DNA from: Bacillota bacterium
GTDB taxonomy: Bacteria > Bacillota > Clostridia > Christensenellales > JAEXRW01
Assembly: GCA_023454175.1 (NCBI GenBank)
Contig: JAEXRW010000016.1
Coordinates: forward strand, 1 to 16,676
DNA length: 16,676 nucleotides
Direction of reading: 5' to 3'
Shown: piece after piece, positions 1 through 6,475 of the stretch
How the letters are laid out: each line of letters opens with the position of its first letter
Numbering within the stretch: position 1 is the stretch's first letter
Translations under genes and position numbers: made by a program
The notes under the pieces: model-generated
What the model saw: only the letters and a program-made list of their open reading frames with translations
The model's database searches: none
Told to the model about the DNA's origin: nothing

Positions 1-749
1 ATGAAGATGTGCCTGATATGTTTGATCTTTTGGGGTTGGAGAGCGCAATTGACAAAGCGCTTGCCCGCAAAGTATGGATGAAAAACGGCGGCTACATTAT
101 CATTGACCAAACAGAGGCGCTTACCACCATTGACGTTAACACGGGAAAATACGTTGGAACGGATAATCTTCAGGAAACGATTACCGTTACCAATTGCGAG
201 GCCGCAAAGGAGATCGCACGCCAACTTCGGTTAAGGGACATCAGCGGCATTATTATTGTAGATTTTATTGATATGGATGAAATTGCAGACAAAGAGCGCG
301 TACTTGCCACGCTGCGTTCTGAGCTGCAAAAGGATAGGACGAAATCAAACGTGCTTGGCATTACACAGCTTGGCCTTGTGGAGATGACGCGAAAAAAAAC
401 GCGGCAATGCATTTCCCATACTCTTCAATCGCCTTGTCCTTACTGCGGAGGGGATGGTAAAGTGCTCTCGCATGAAACCGTGGTGTTAAAGGCGCGTAAG
501 CAGCTCATGCGCATGATCAGCACGGACGCATCCTGCGATTATTTGCTGCGGGTGCATCCGCATATCGCCGAAATCATTGCAGATCATTCTTTGCCGCAGG
601 CGCCAATCCTGCCCATAACGAATGGAAGAACAATTTATGTGCAGGGTGACGGACATATGCGTGTTGACGAGTTTGAAGTCACACGCCTGAGTTCGCAGGA
701 AGATGTCCGCCACGCCCAGACGGTGGCAAGGGCTTATCCCGGAACATGA
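1..749 (+). CDS. rng: Ribonuclease G/E family, C-terminal part (5' end outside window)
   Basis: Endoribonuclease of the RNase E/G family, which cuts single-stranded RNA in rRNA maturation and mRNA turnover in the cytoplasm. The frame is open from base 3 and enters from the left edge, so the S1 domain and N-terminal half are missing. Visible are the DNase I-like catalytic core and its two metal-binding aspartates, one in TIDVNTG (bases ~132-134) and one in IIIVDFIDM (bases ~261-263). The Zn-link motif CPYCGG follows (about 432-449) and in family members joins two subunits. After it comes a small C-terminal domain and a stop at 747-749, with no long RNase E-type scaffold tail. This length and end suit RNase G rather than full RNase E. 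The GTG at base 9 is an internal codon, not the start. Family membership is very secure; the choice of rng over rne rests on the short C-terminus. Confidence 0.93.
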   Translation, partial: EDVPDMFDLLGLESAIDKALARKVWMKNGGYIIIDQTEALTTIDVNTGKYVGTDNLQETITVTNCEAAKEIARQLRLRDISGIIIVDFIDMDEIADKERVLATLRSELQKDRTKSNVLGITQLGLVEMTRKKTRQCISHTLQSPCPYCGGDGKVLSHETVVLKARKQLMRMISTDASCDYLLRVHPHIAEIIADHSLPQAPILPITNGRTIYVQGDGHMRVDEFEVTRLSSQEDVRHAQTVARAYPGT

Positions 750-777
750 ACCCGGACAAAAAATTTTTAAAAAACTA

Positions 778-806
778 GTGACAGAACAAGATTTGTCTGT
801 TATAAT
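778..806 (+). promoter_or_regulatory. Sigma-A-type promoter for the tRNA pair
   Basis: GTGACA at 778-783 and TATAAT at 801-806 are separated by 17 nt. The start point would fall near 813, about 26 nt before the first tRNA. An imperfect dyad (ACAG-ACAA / TTGTCTGT, about 781-800) lies in the spacer. The tRNAs therefore probably do not depend on read-through from the RNase gene. Confidence 0.6.
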
Positions 807-838
807 AAGAAACCGTTGGTGCACGTTGTGCATGGCGC

Positions 839-914
<76 letters not shown>

Positions 915-918
915 GTTT

Positions 919-995
919 CGGGGCGTAGCGCAGTTTGGTAGCGCGTTTGGTTCGGGACCAAAAGGCCGTAGGTTCAAATCCTATCACCTCGACCA
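919..995 (+). tRNA. tRNA-Pro (anticodon CGG)
   Basis: Four bases after the threonine tRNA and surely co-transcribed with it. Acceptor 919-925 with 985-991, D-stem 928-931 with 941-944, anticodon stem 946-950 with 958-962. The loop TTCGGGA gives anticodon CGG at 953-955; T-stem 968-972 with 980-984; encoded CCA at 993-995. The acceptor stem has a G-U pair (921-989) and a C-A mismatch (924-986). CGG reads CCG codons, usually as a supplement to tRNA-Pro(UGG). Confidence 0.92.
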
Positions 996-1020
996 AGGCT
1001 GAGCGAGTCTCGGCCCAAGA

Positions 1021-1055
1021 AAAAGCCCTCACGAATGGCATGTGAGGGCTTTTTC
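1021..1055 (+). terminator. Rho-independent terminator of the tRNA operon
   Basis: A 12-bp stem, AAAAGCCCTCAC (1021-1032) with GTGAGGGCTTTT (1042-1053), has a 9-nt loop and runs into a T-tract. It ends the tRNA transcript 26 nt after the proline tRNA. A weaker relative of the same stem (AGCCTTCACA / TGTGAGGGCT) lies at 4707-4733. Confidence 0.88.
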
Positions 1056-1059
1056 ATGT

Positions 1060-1106
1060 TTGCAGCAGCGTTGCTGGCAAATCCATTGCCATGATCGCTG
1101 CTGCAA
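1060..1106. repeat. Nested inverted repeat between tRNA operon and membrane-protein gene
   Basis: TTGCAGCAGCG (1060-1070) is perfectly complementary to CGCTGCTGCAA (1096-1106). Inside it GGCAA (1076-1080) pairs with TTGCC (1086-1090), leaving a symmetric 5/5 internal loop. There is no T-tract, so it is not a simple terminator. It could be a structured leader, a REP-like unit or a protein-binding dyad. Confidence 0.6.
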
Positions 1107-1180
1107 GGTACTTGACCTGTCTATAACTAGATAGTTTAGCATGTATTGATGTAAAGCTTATTATTAGAAAGGAAAGACAA

Positions 1181-1603
1181 ATGAAGAAAAAAGTATGGTT
1201 TATCAGAATCCTATTCTGGGTCGGAGCAATCATCGACGCTTATGCTGCAGTACAGCTGCTTGTACTACGGTATGCAACGTTTTCGGCTGCAACCAGCGGG
1301 AGTATTTCGGGTGACGCGGTCTATGCTGTGGGACAGGCTGCGGCGCTGATGCTGGGCTGGACAGCATTATTAGTGTGGGGCAGCATCAAACCCATAGAAC
1401 GTAGAGGCGTGCTGCTGCTGACGGCTCTGCCTGCGTTGGCAGCTTTGGCCGTGAACACTATTCAAGGCATAGCCGCAGGTTTCTTCACGCCGGAGGGCAA
1501 ACTAGCTGCCTTGATCGTGCAGGGGGTCTTCCTTCCCGTCATGGTGATCGCGTATTGCATATCAGCCAAAGCCCGTAAAACCAACCAAGCGGCAGCTTCA
1601 TAG
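1181..1603 (+). CDS. Small four-helix membrane protein, function unknown
   Basis: A 140-residue protein with a basic N-terminus (MKKKVWFIR) and about four hydrophobic segments, at residues ~8-30, 45-68, 78-100 and 108-130. A basic tail (AKARKTNQ) follows, so an inner-membrane protein with both ends in the cytoplasm is likely. The ATG at 1181 is chosen because AAAGGAAAG lies 6-14 bases upstream. TTGACC at 1112-1117 could be a -35 element, but no good -10 follows it. The gene stands alone between the tRNA operon and a convergent hydrolase gene. I recognise no catalytic or transporter motif. The layout resembles the many small uncharacterised membrane proteins of Clostridia. Coding status is well supported; function is not. 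Confidence 0.72.
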   Translation: MKKKVWFIRILFWVGAIIDAYAAVQLLVLRYATFSAATSGSISGDAVYAVGQAAALMLGWTALLVWGSIKPIERRGVLLLTALPALAALAVNTIQGIAAGFFTPEGKLAALIVQGVFLPVMVIAYCISAKARKTNQAAAS

Positions 1604-1617
1604 CCCTGGCAGTAAAA

Positions 1618-1645
1618 GAAGCGGGAGGAGCGATCCTTCCGCTTC
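1618..1645 (+). terminator. Hairpin after the membrane-protein gene
   Basis: A 12-bp stem with one G-U pair (1618-1629 with 1634-1645) and a GCGA tetraloop starts 15 nt after the stop codon. It lacks a proper T-tract, so termination is plausible but not certain; mRNA 3'-end protection is the alternative. Confidence 0.45.
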
Positions 1646-1720
1646 ATTCGAATACAAACATATTTAATTACACACTCTATTTTATTCTTAAATTCAATCT
1701 CGGTCATCTTAGACAAAACG

Positions 1721-1773
1721 GAGCGAATTACGCTCGACTCAGAATCCCCAGTCGCTTTGCGATTGGGGATTCT
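1721..1773 (-). terminator. Two tandem hairpins between convergent genes
   Basis: The spacer 1604-1865 holds no gene. Read leftward, the transcript of the hydrolase gene first meets a 15-bp hairpin (1741-1755 with 1759-1773, one G-U pair). A second hairpin, GAGCG-TAATT-CGCTC (1721-1735), follows and is succeeded by CGTTTTGT. The second is a weak intrinsic terminator. The first has no T-run and may be a lineage-specific repeat. Confidence 0.42.
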
Positions 1774-1865
1774 GTCGTCCCGCTGCATTGCTCCTCCTCT
1801 TCCCCCCAAAGCCATCTGCGGGGGTACCAATACCGCATTGAACATGAAAGCATCGTCGTTTCAGA

Positions 1866-3173
1866 CTATGATTTATGATCCTCCAGCCATTCATCGATGA
1901 TTTCCAACACCTTGGCTGTAACCACAGAGCCATCGGGCATCACCATATCAAAGGCGTGGTCGGTAAACGGCAACTCCAGCATCGCCGCATCTGCGCCCAT
2001 TTTCTTCAGGTCCTCATACATGGCCCTTGTAGGCTCGATCGGGGTCATGCTGTCGTGCGAGCCCTGAATGAACAAAGTGGGCGGCGCATCCTTGCTCAAA
2101 AACCTGTTGGGCGAGCTTATCTCATACATATGCTTCAAATCACTCTCGTCCGGAGGGCCGCCCAGTAAAAACTTCATGACGTGTCTGTGCGACTGGTCGA
2201 TGGCCTTGGCTCCGTTGGGATCGGACAGGCTGAAAAACGCGTCCCCGAGCCGATCAAAAGCACTTTTATCCTTTTCGGCTTTGCCGGTGAAATAATCATA
2301 GTTGTACACCATATCAACAACAGGATAGAACGCGATCACGCCGTCCACCCTGGTCTGCTGCGCGGACAGCCCGTCTGACATATACGCTTCACAGCCGCCG
2401 GCATACGCGGCGATGAGCGCCAGGTTTGCGCCAGCCGAGCCGCCCGAAAGATATATGTGCCTGATCCCGTATTGCGCTGATACGCTCCTCAGGAAGGCGA
2501 TCTTTTCACGGATGTCTTTGATCATCCCTGTAAAATCGGTATCCAGCCGGGTCCTGCCTGTAAATACCACGGCGCCGTATCCTTTTTGCGTGAGGTGGTC
2601 AACCAGGTAATCCACATCATGCTCGGGCACCGCAAGCCAGTTCCCGTAGGCGAGATACATGACCACGTCCCTTGGCGCTCCGCTGCCATCAGGCATATAG
2701 AGCTTGAAAGCAGCCGGCTTTTCATCAGGGAAGCCCTGGGAGAGATCCACGCACAGCCTGTGATTGCGGTCGAAAGTGCCGTTTTCTTCTGCCTTCCCTG
2801 TATCGGCACAGCCCGCGGCGTACTCGACATTTGCATGGGTTATGACACCTATATACGCAAGGCTGCTTACGAGCGAGCAGGACAAGGCGGTCATGAATAT
2901 GATCATCACTGTCCTGACAAGGGCCGAATGCAGGAAGCCTTTATAACGGTTTAAGACAAGGATGGCCGCCACGATGACTATGAGCACTGCATAAACCACA
3001 ACAGCCGTATTTACGATATTGGGATACAGCAGCTTGGGCATGGTAAAAAGCGCGCTTGCCGGCGGCGGTACGCGTATCCAGACCGATGCATTGAAAAGGA
3101 GCAGGATAAACGTTACAGGGATGAAAACCAGCAGCAACAGTATTTTTCCAAGTAGCTTCAATGTCTTTTTCAT
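1866..3173 (-). CDS. Membrane-anchored alpha/beta-hydrolase (esterase/lipase type)
   Basis: Predicted serine hydrolase of 435 residues acting on an ester or similar bond. Three N-terminal hydrophobic segments (about 10-31, 53-75 and 84-107) anchor it in the membrane; the catalytic domain follows from about residue 155. The triad is visible: Ser246 in the nucleophile elbow GGSAG, Asp374 in GSHDSMTP, and His406 in FTDHAF. The usual HGG oxyanion motif of the BD-FAE/HSL branch is replaced by AYGNW, so the exact family is open. ATG at 3173 is preferred over a TTG at 3233 because AGGGGGAAAG lies 6-15 bases upstream, and because a small hairpin (CCCGC/GCGGG) fills the gap from the VOC gene. The 62-nt gap and same direction suggest co-transcription with the VOC gene. 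The substrate is unknown; the divergent lipid-sensing-type regulator hints at a hydrophobic one. Confidence 0.82.
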   Translation of the reverse strand: MKKTLKLLGKILLLLVFIPVTFILLLFNASVWIRVPPPASALFTMPKLLYPNIVNTAVVVYAVLIVIVAAILVLNRYKGFLHSALVRTVMIIFMTALSCSLVSSLAYIGVITHANVEYAAGCADTGKAEENGTFDRNHRLCVDLSQGFPDEKPAAFKLYMPDGSGAPRDVVMYLAYGNWLAVPEHDVDYLVDHLTQKGYGAVVFTGRTRLDTDFTGMIKDIREKIAFLRSVSAQYGIRHIYLSGGSAGANLALIAAYAGGCEAYMSDGLSAQQTRVDGVIAFYPVVDMVYNYDYFTGKAEKDKSAFDRLGDAFFSLSDPNGAKAIDQSHRHVMKFLLGGPPDESDLKHMYEISSPNRFLSKDAPPTLFIQGSHDSMTPIEPTRAMYEDLKKMGADAAMLELPFTDHAFDMVMPDGSVVTAKVLEIIDEWLEDHKS

Positions 3174-3235
3174 ATCACTTTCCCCCTTGATTTCTCCGTA
3201 AATCATTTCAGAGCCCGCATATAGCGGGTTCAAGC

Positions 3236-3604
3236 CTACTTTTGCTGAAAAAACTGAACAACGAGGCCATCCGGATCCTTGATGCCAAAGAACCTGAAAC
3301 CCGGTGTCTCAAACGGCCCGCTGTGCACGGGAATGTTTTTGCTTTTCAGCGTATCCAGCATGGCGTCGACCGAATCCACAGCAAAGCCGATGGATAGGAA
3401 TTCGCTGAAACCGACGGTGCCGGTGCTGCTGTCCGCCATGAGCTCGACAAGGGTCTCATTATCCATGCCGTTGCCCATAAAGGCTATCTCAACCCCGGGC
3501 CCCGCGGGAAAGCGCTTCAGTACTTTCAGTCCCGCCAGGTCGGAATAGAAATCAATCGATTCATCCAGATTTTCCACATTGATGGTCGTCCAAAGATACT
3601 TCAT
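3236..3604 (-). CDS. VOC-family protein (glyoxalase / dioxygenase fold)
   Basis: A 122-residue protein of the vicinal-oxygen-chelate superfamily, which covers glyoxalase I, bleomycin- and fosfomycin-resistance proteins and extradiol dioxygenases. It shows the paired beta-alpha-beta-beta-beta layout: NVENLDESIDFYSDLAGLKV at the start of module 1, FAVDSVDAMLDTL at the start of module 2, and the typical C-terminal KDPDGLVVQFF. No clean metal triad stands out: the first strand has TTINV instead of a His-bearing strand, while the E in VQFF position is Q. It may therefore be a binding rather than a catalytic member. GGAGG lies 10 bases before the ATG. It is the first gene of a likely operon with the membrane hydrolase and is divergent from the XRE regulator. 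A role in handling or binding a toxic or lipophilic compound is inference from context. Confidence 0.85.
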   Translation of the reverse strand: MKYLWTTINVENLDESIDFYSDLAGLKVLKRFPAGPGVEIAFMGNGMDNETLVELMADSSTGTVGFSEFLSIGFAVDSVDAMLDTLKSKNIPVHSGPFETPGFRFFGIKDPDGLVVQFFQQK

Positions 3605-3717
3605 GTTTTTGATCCTCCATTATTCAAAATCGTTTCTGGAATTACAATAATGCAAGGCTTATAATGTAAACAGAAGCCAAAACATACTGGTATAAATAAT
3701 GCTATGAAGGACTAGGT
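3605..3717. promoter_or_regulatory. Divergent promoter region of the VOC/hydrolase operon and the XRE regulator
   Basis: A 113-bp AT-rich spacer. Rightward, an extended -10 (TGGTATAAA, 3688-3696) would start transcription about 15 bases before the regulator ATG. Leftward, TTTACA (complement of 3665-3670) and TATTGT (complement of 3644-3649) are 15 nt apart, a poor spacing. The regulator operator should lie here, as in many divergent XRE pairs, but I cannot point to a clear palindrome. Confidence 0.45.
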
Positions 3718-4557
3718 ATGAGTTTAAATAACGGTGAATTCCGGTACAAGGAACTGGCTGACTTTTTAAAAACCCGACGGGCAAAAATTTCGCCGGCTGA
3801 GGCGGGGCTCCCGTCGGCGGAGCGCAGGCGTACGCCCGGCTTGCGAAGGGAAGAAGTGGCCCATCTGGCCGGAGTGGGTTTGACATGGTATACATGGCTG
3901 GAGCAGGGAAGGGATATCCATGTATCGGCCCAGGTAATCGAGAGCCTGTCCAGGGTATTGATGCTGGACAAGCAGGAACGCATACACCTTTTCCGGCTGG
4001 CAAACCAGCCGCTGCCGCCGGATGTACCCGAATGCCAAATCGCAACCAGTCCGATCCTGCAGCATGTACTGGACAGTCTGGCGCTCTGCCCGTCGTTTAT
4101 CGCAGATCAAAGGTGGAACGTAATCGCGTGGAATCAGGCTGCATGCATCCTGCTCGGCGACTTCGAAACCATGAACGCCCGGCAGCGAAATGTCGTCTGG
4201 GCGATGTTCACGGATGATTATTTCAAACGGTTATATGACAATTGGGATATGTATGCCAAGAGCCTGCTCGGGCGTTTCCGCTTAACGTGCGGGAAATATA
4301 TCGAGGACCCGTGGTTTGCAGCGTTCATCGAAGACCTCAAAGCGCACAGCAATGAATTTGCCAGGTGGTGGCCTTTACATGAAATCATCGACGACGGCGG
4401 TATTTACAAGCATTTTAACCATCCTGCTGCAGGAGTATTGGATTTTGAAAGCAGCTGTTTTGATGTTCCCGATAATTCCGGCCTCAGGCTGTTCGTGCAT
4501 GTCCCGGCGCCGGGAACGGATACTGCGGATAAAATGAAACAGTTATTGGGTAAGTAA
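3718..4557 (+). CDS. XRE-family regulator with MmyB/MLTR-like ligand-binding domain
   Basis: DNA-binding transcription factor of 279 residues. Residues ~8-85 form the XRE helix-turn-helix. They carry the signature of this subfamily: a long linker before the recognition part (RRRTPGLRREEVA), then GVGLTWYTWLEQGRDI, and SRVLMLDKQERIHLFRLA at the end of the domain. Residues ~105-275 match the C-terminal domain of MmyB-like regulators, including FIADQRWNVIAWNQAA and ARWWPLHEI. In a structurally studied member this domain binds a fatty acid; here the ligand is unknown. The ATG at 3718 has a weak GAAGGA site 5-11 bases upstream. The gene is divergent from the VOC/hydrolase operon, so control of that operon by a small hydrophobic ligand is the most likely role, by inference. 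A degraded terminator-like stem (4707-4733) lies downstream. Confidence 0.9.
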   Translation: MSLNNGEFRYKELADFLKTRRAKISPAEAGLPSAERRRTPGLRREEVAHLAGVGLTWYTWLEQGRDIHVSAQVIESLSRVLMLDKQERIHLFRLANQPLPPDVPECQIATSPILQHVLDSLALCPSFIADQRWNVIAWNQAACILLGDFETMNARQRNVVWAMFTDDYFKRLYDNWDMYAKSLLGRFRLTCGKYIEDPWFAAFIEDLKAHSNEFARWWPLHEIIDDGGIYKHFNHPAAGVLDFESSCFDVPDNSGLRLFVHVPAPGTDTADKMKQLLGK

Positions 4558-4633
4558 CGCGTTTTGTACGATCGTATTCGTATTGTGATGCCGATACAGC
4601 ATGCATCCCTCTTTTCGCACCCGGGCCGAGCAG

Positions 4634-4733
4634 GATACACAATGATTAAACGTGTATCATTCGTGAAGATCCCAAACGCAACGCAACGAATACCAGCGCC
4701 CGACAAAGCCTTCACAGACGGTATGTGAGGGCT
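4634..4733. repeat. Inverted repeats in the spacer after the XRE regulator
   Basis: The 317-bp spacer 4558-4874 holds no gene. It contains a perfect 7-bp dyad, GATACAC (4634-4640) with GTGTATC (4652-4658). A 10-bp stem with one G-U pair follows (4707-4716 with 4724-4733), related to the tRNA-operon terminator but without a T-tract. The second may be a weak terminator of the regulator gene. Confidence 0.4.
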
Positions 4734-4807
4734 ATTCGATTTGGAGAAAACCAATTTTCTTTTCAAGGCAAACTACCCATCACCCGAAAAGGTAAAATCA
4801 ATCATAA

Positions 4808-4836
4808 TTGATACTCCATCACAAATTATGTATAAT
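4808..4836 (+). promoter_or_regulatory. Sigma-A promoter of the amidohydrolase gene
   Basis: TTGATA (4808-4813) and TATAAT (4831-4836) have the ideal 17-nt spacing. Transcription would start near 4843, leaving about 30 nt of leader before the ATG at 4875. Confidence 0.78.
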
Positions 4837-4874
4837 TGCGGTAATCATTCTTTGTGCCAAAGGAGAGCTGACAA

Positions 4875-6074
4875 ATGCTGCGTCCCAAATTTTTATTCGC
4901 ATTTTTCCTTGCTCTGCTTCTGTGCGTGAGCTGCTCCGTCCAGAATGCAGACCGTGAAAGCGGCGCCATCTACCTGACCAACTGCAGGCTGATAGACGGC
5001 ACCGGTGCACCGCCTGCGGATAACGCCACCATTGCCGTGAAAGGCGGCATCATATCGGCTGTGGGAGCCAAAGACGCCATTGCCATACCCAAAGGCGCGA
5101 AGGTGATAGACCTAAAGGGCGCCACGGTGATGCCGGGATTCATCAACGCCCATGTGCACCAGGCGTATAACGACGAGAACCTGAAAAACTGGCTCATGTG
5201 CGGCGTCACGACAGTCCGGGATGAATCAACCCAGGCAGGGAGTGATTTCCTTGCCAAAAGGGACAGCCTGAACAAGGACCCGGCGCATTCGAGAATCATC
5301 TCGGCGACTCCGATGCTCGCCCCCGAGGGTGGCTACGGCAATGACTTTTACACTTCCCCCGATACGGCGAGCAAAAAGGTAAGCCAGTACATCAGCCAGG
5401 GTGTGGACATCATCAAGTTTTCCATCGAGGACGACCTGCAGGGAAGCACGTGGAAGATGCCAACATACGAAGAGGTAAAAGCCATCGTGGATACGGCCCA
5501 CGCCAAAGGCCACAAGGTATCGGTGCATGTCAGCCATGAACGCAACCTGAAAATGGCCATCGACGCGGGGGTGGATGACATAGCGCATATGGCGGTGGAA
5601 CCCATCAGCGAAGAGATGGCGAAGCAGATCGTGCAAAAAGGGATATACTGGGTACCGACGCTGGAACTTTGGAGCTATGTGAGCCGGGATTACAAACTGA
5701 ACTGGAAAGACGTGGCGATCGAGAACCTCTCCACCTTTTACAAGGCAGGCGGGAAGATAGCGCTGGGCACGGATTTCGCCGGATACGCGAGCAACTTTGA
5801 ATACTTCCCCGATGCGGAAATCAAATTAATGAAACAGGCCGGTATGACGCCCATGGATATCATTGTTGCCGCCACCCAAAACGCCGCCCACGTTTGCGGA
5901 CTGGACAGTACACTGGGCACCGTGGAGACTGGAAAAGCCGCGGACCTGCTGGTGGTGACAGGCGACCCACTGACCTGGGGTTCGCAATTATCCCTGAGGA
6001 TGGTCATACACGGGGGTACCATCATGGTGGACAACACCGGTGCATCGGGGAGTACAGTACACCAGGCGGGCTGA
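4875..6074 (+). CDS. Amidohydrolase-superfamily protein, predicted lipoprotein
   Basis: Metal-dependent hydrolase of 399 residues, of the imidazolonepropionase/prolidase-like branch that cleaves C-N bonds in cyclic amides or dipeptides. The first 20 residues form a lipoprotein-like signal (MLRPK, a hydrophobic stretch, then CVSC). The lipobox is imperfect, with C rather than L at -3, but the predicted mature cysteine is Cys20, so the enzyme probably acts outside the membrane. Metal ligands are in order: HVH (His93, His95) on the first strand, Lys181 in DIIKF as likely carboxylated bridge, His218 in VSVH, His238 in IAHM, and Asp300 in GTDF. The N-terminal beta-sandwich strands and the C-terminal GKAADLLVV segment are intact. 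AAAGGAGAG sits about 10 bases before the ATG. It is monocistronic, with its own strong promoter. The substrate is not deducible; an exported Xaa-dipeptidase is one option. Confidence 0.88.
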   Translation: MLRPKFLFAFFLALLLCVSCSVQNADRESGAIYLTNCRLIDGTGAPPADNATIAVKGGIISAVGAKDAIAIPKGAKVIDLKGATVMPGFINAHVHQAYNDENLKNWLMCGVTTVRDESTQAGSDFLAKRDSLNKDPAHSRIISATPMLAPEGGYGNDFYTSPDTASKKVSQYISQGVDIIKFSIEDDLQGSTWKMPTYEEVKAIVDTAHAKGHKVSVHVSHERNLKMAIDAGVDDIAHMAVEPISEEMAKQIVQKGIYWVPTLELWSYVSRDYKLNWKDVAIENLSTFYKAGGKIALGTDFAGYASNFEYFPDAEIKLMKQAGMTPMDIIVAATQNAAHVCGLDSTLGTVETGKAADLLVVTGDPLTWGSQLSLRMVIHGGTIMVDNTGASGSTVHQAG

Positions 6075-6190
6075 AGCAAGCCACCGGCCAGGGCCCCAAG
6101 ACTCCTGATCAGGTACCCAGCCTCACCAAAAACGCTACCCACTTCTACACCCATAATGGGATACCGGGAATTGGATCAAATTTAAGCCCA

Positions 6191-6258
6191 AAACCAAACT
6201 GACGCCGCCTGAAAAACTACGCCAGTTTGGTTTACCCAACGATATACGCGGCAGGCGT
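6191..6258. repeat. Inverted repeat with overlapping alternative pairing, after the amidohydrolase gene
   Basis: The gap 6075-6475 holds no gene. AAACCAAACTG (6191-6201) pairs perfectly with CAGTTTGGTTT (6223-6233). A second option pairs CGCCTG (6206-6211) with CAGGCG (6253-6258), which is followed at once by TTCTTCTTTTT and would act as an intrinsic terminator. The two pairings interleave: CGCCTG lies in the loop of the first stem and its partner lies outside it, so together they would form a pseudoknot. Confidence 0.5.
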
Positions 6259-6403
6259 TCTTCTTTTTATCTGTGCATATTCATATAGCTAAGTCCACTG
6301 CATGCGAAGGCTTGTTTTTATGTAAAACGGATATCCTTCTGGTTAAAGCATCTCTTGCCAACCAAACATCCTTCTCAAAATATCGATAAACGATAACAAA
6401 TTA

Positions 6404-6432
6404 TTGACAAACAGAATATAGGGAATTATAGT
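6404..6432 (+). promoter_or_regulatory. Sigma-A promoter of the radical SAM gene
   Basis: A consensus TTGACA (6404-6409) and TATAGT (6427-6432) are 17 nt apart. The predicted start is near 6439, giving a leader of under 40 nt. Confidence 0.78.
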
Positions 6433-6475
6433 AGGATCAAATGAATTCCAAAGACATACCATAGGGAGTGTATCA

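Noticed and set aside
3605..3717. A specific XRE operator palindrome
   Set aside because: Short dyads occur, but none is clean or placed well enough to name as the operator.
4741..4929. 62-codon frame overlapping the amidohydrolase start
   Set aside because: It overlaps the promoter and the ribosome site of a strongly supported gene.
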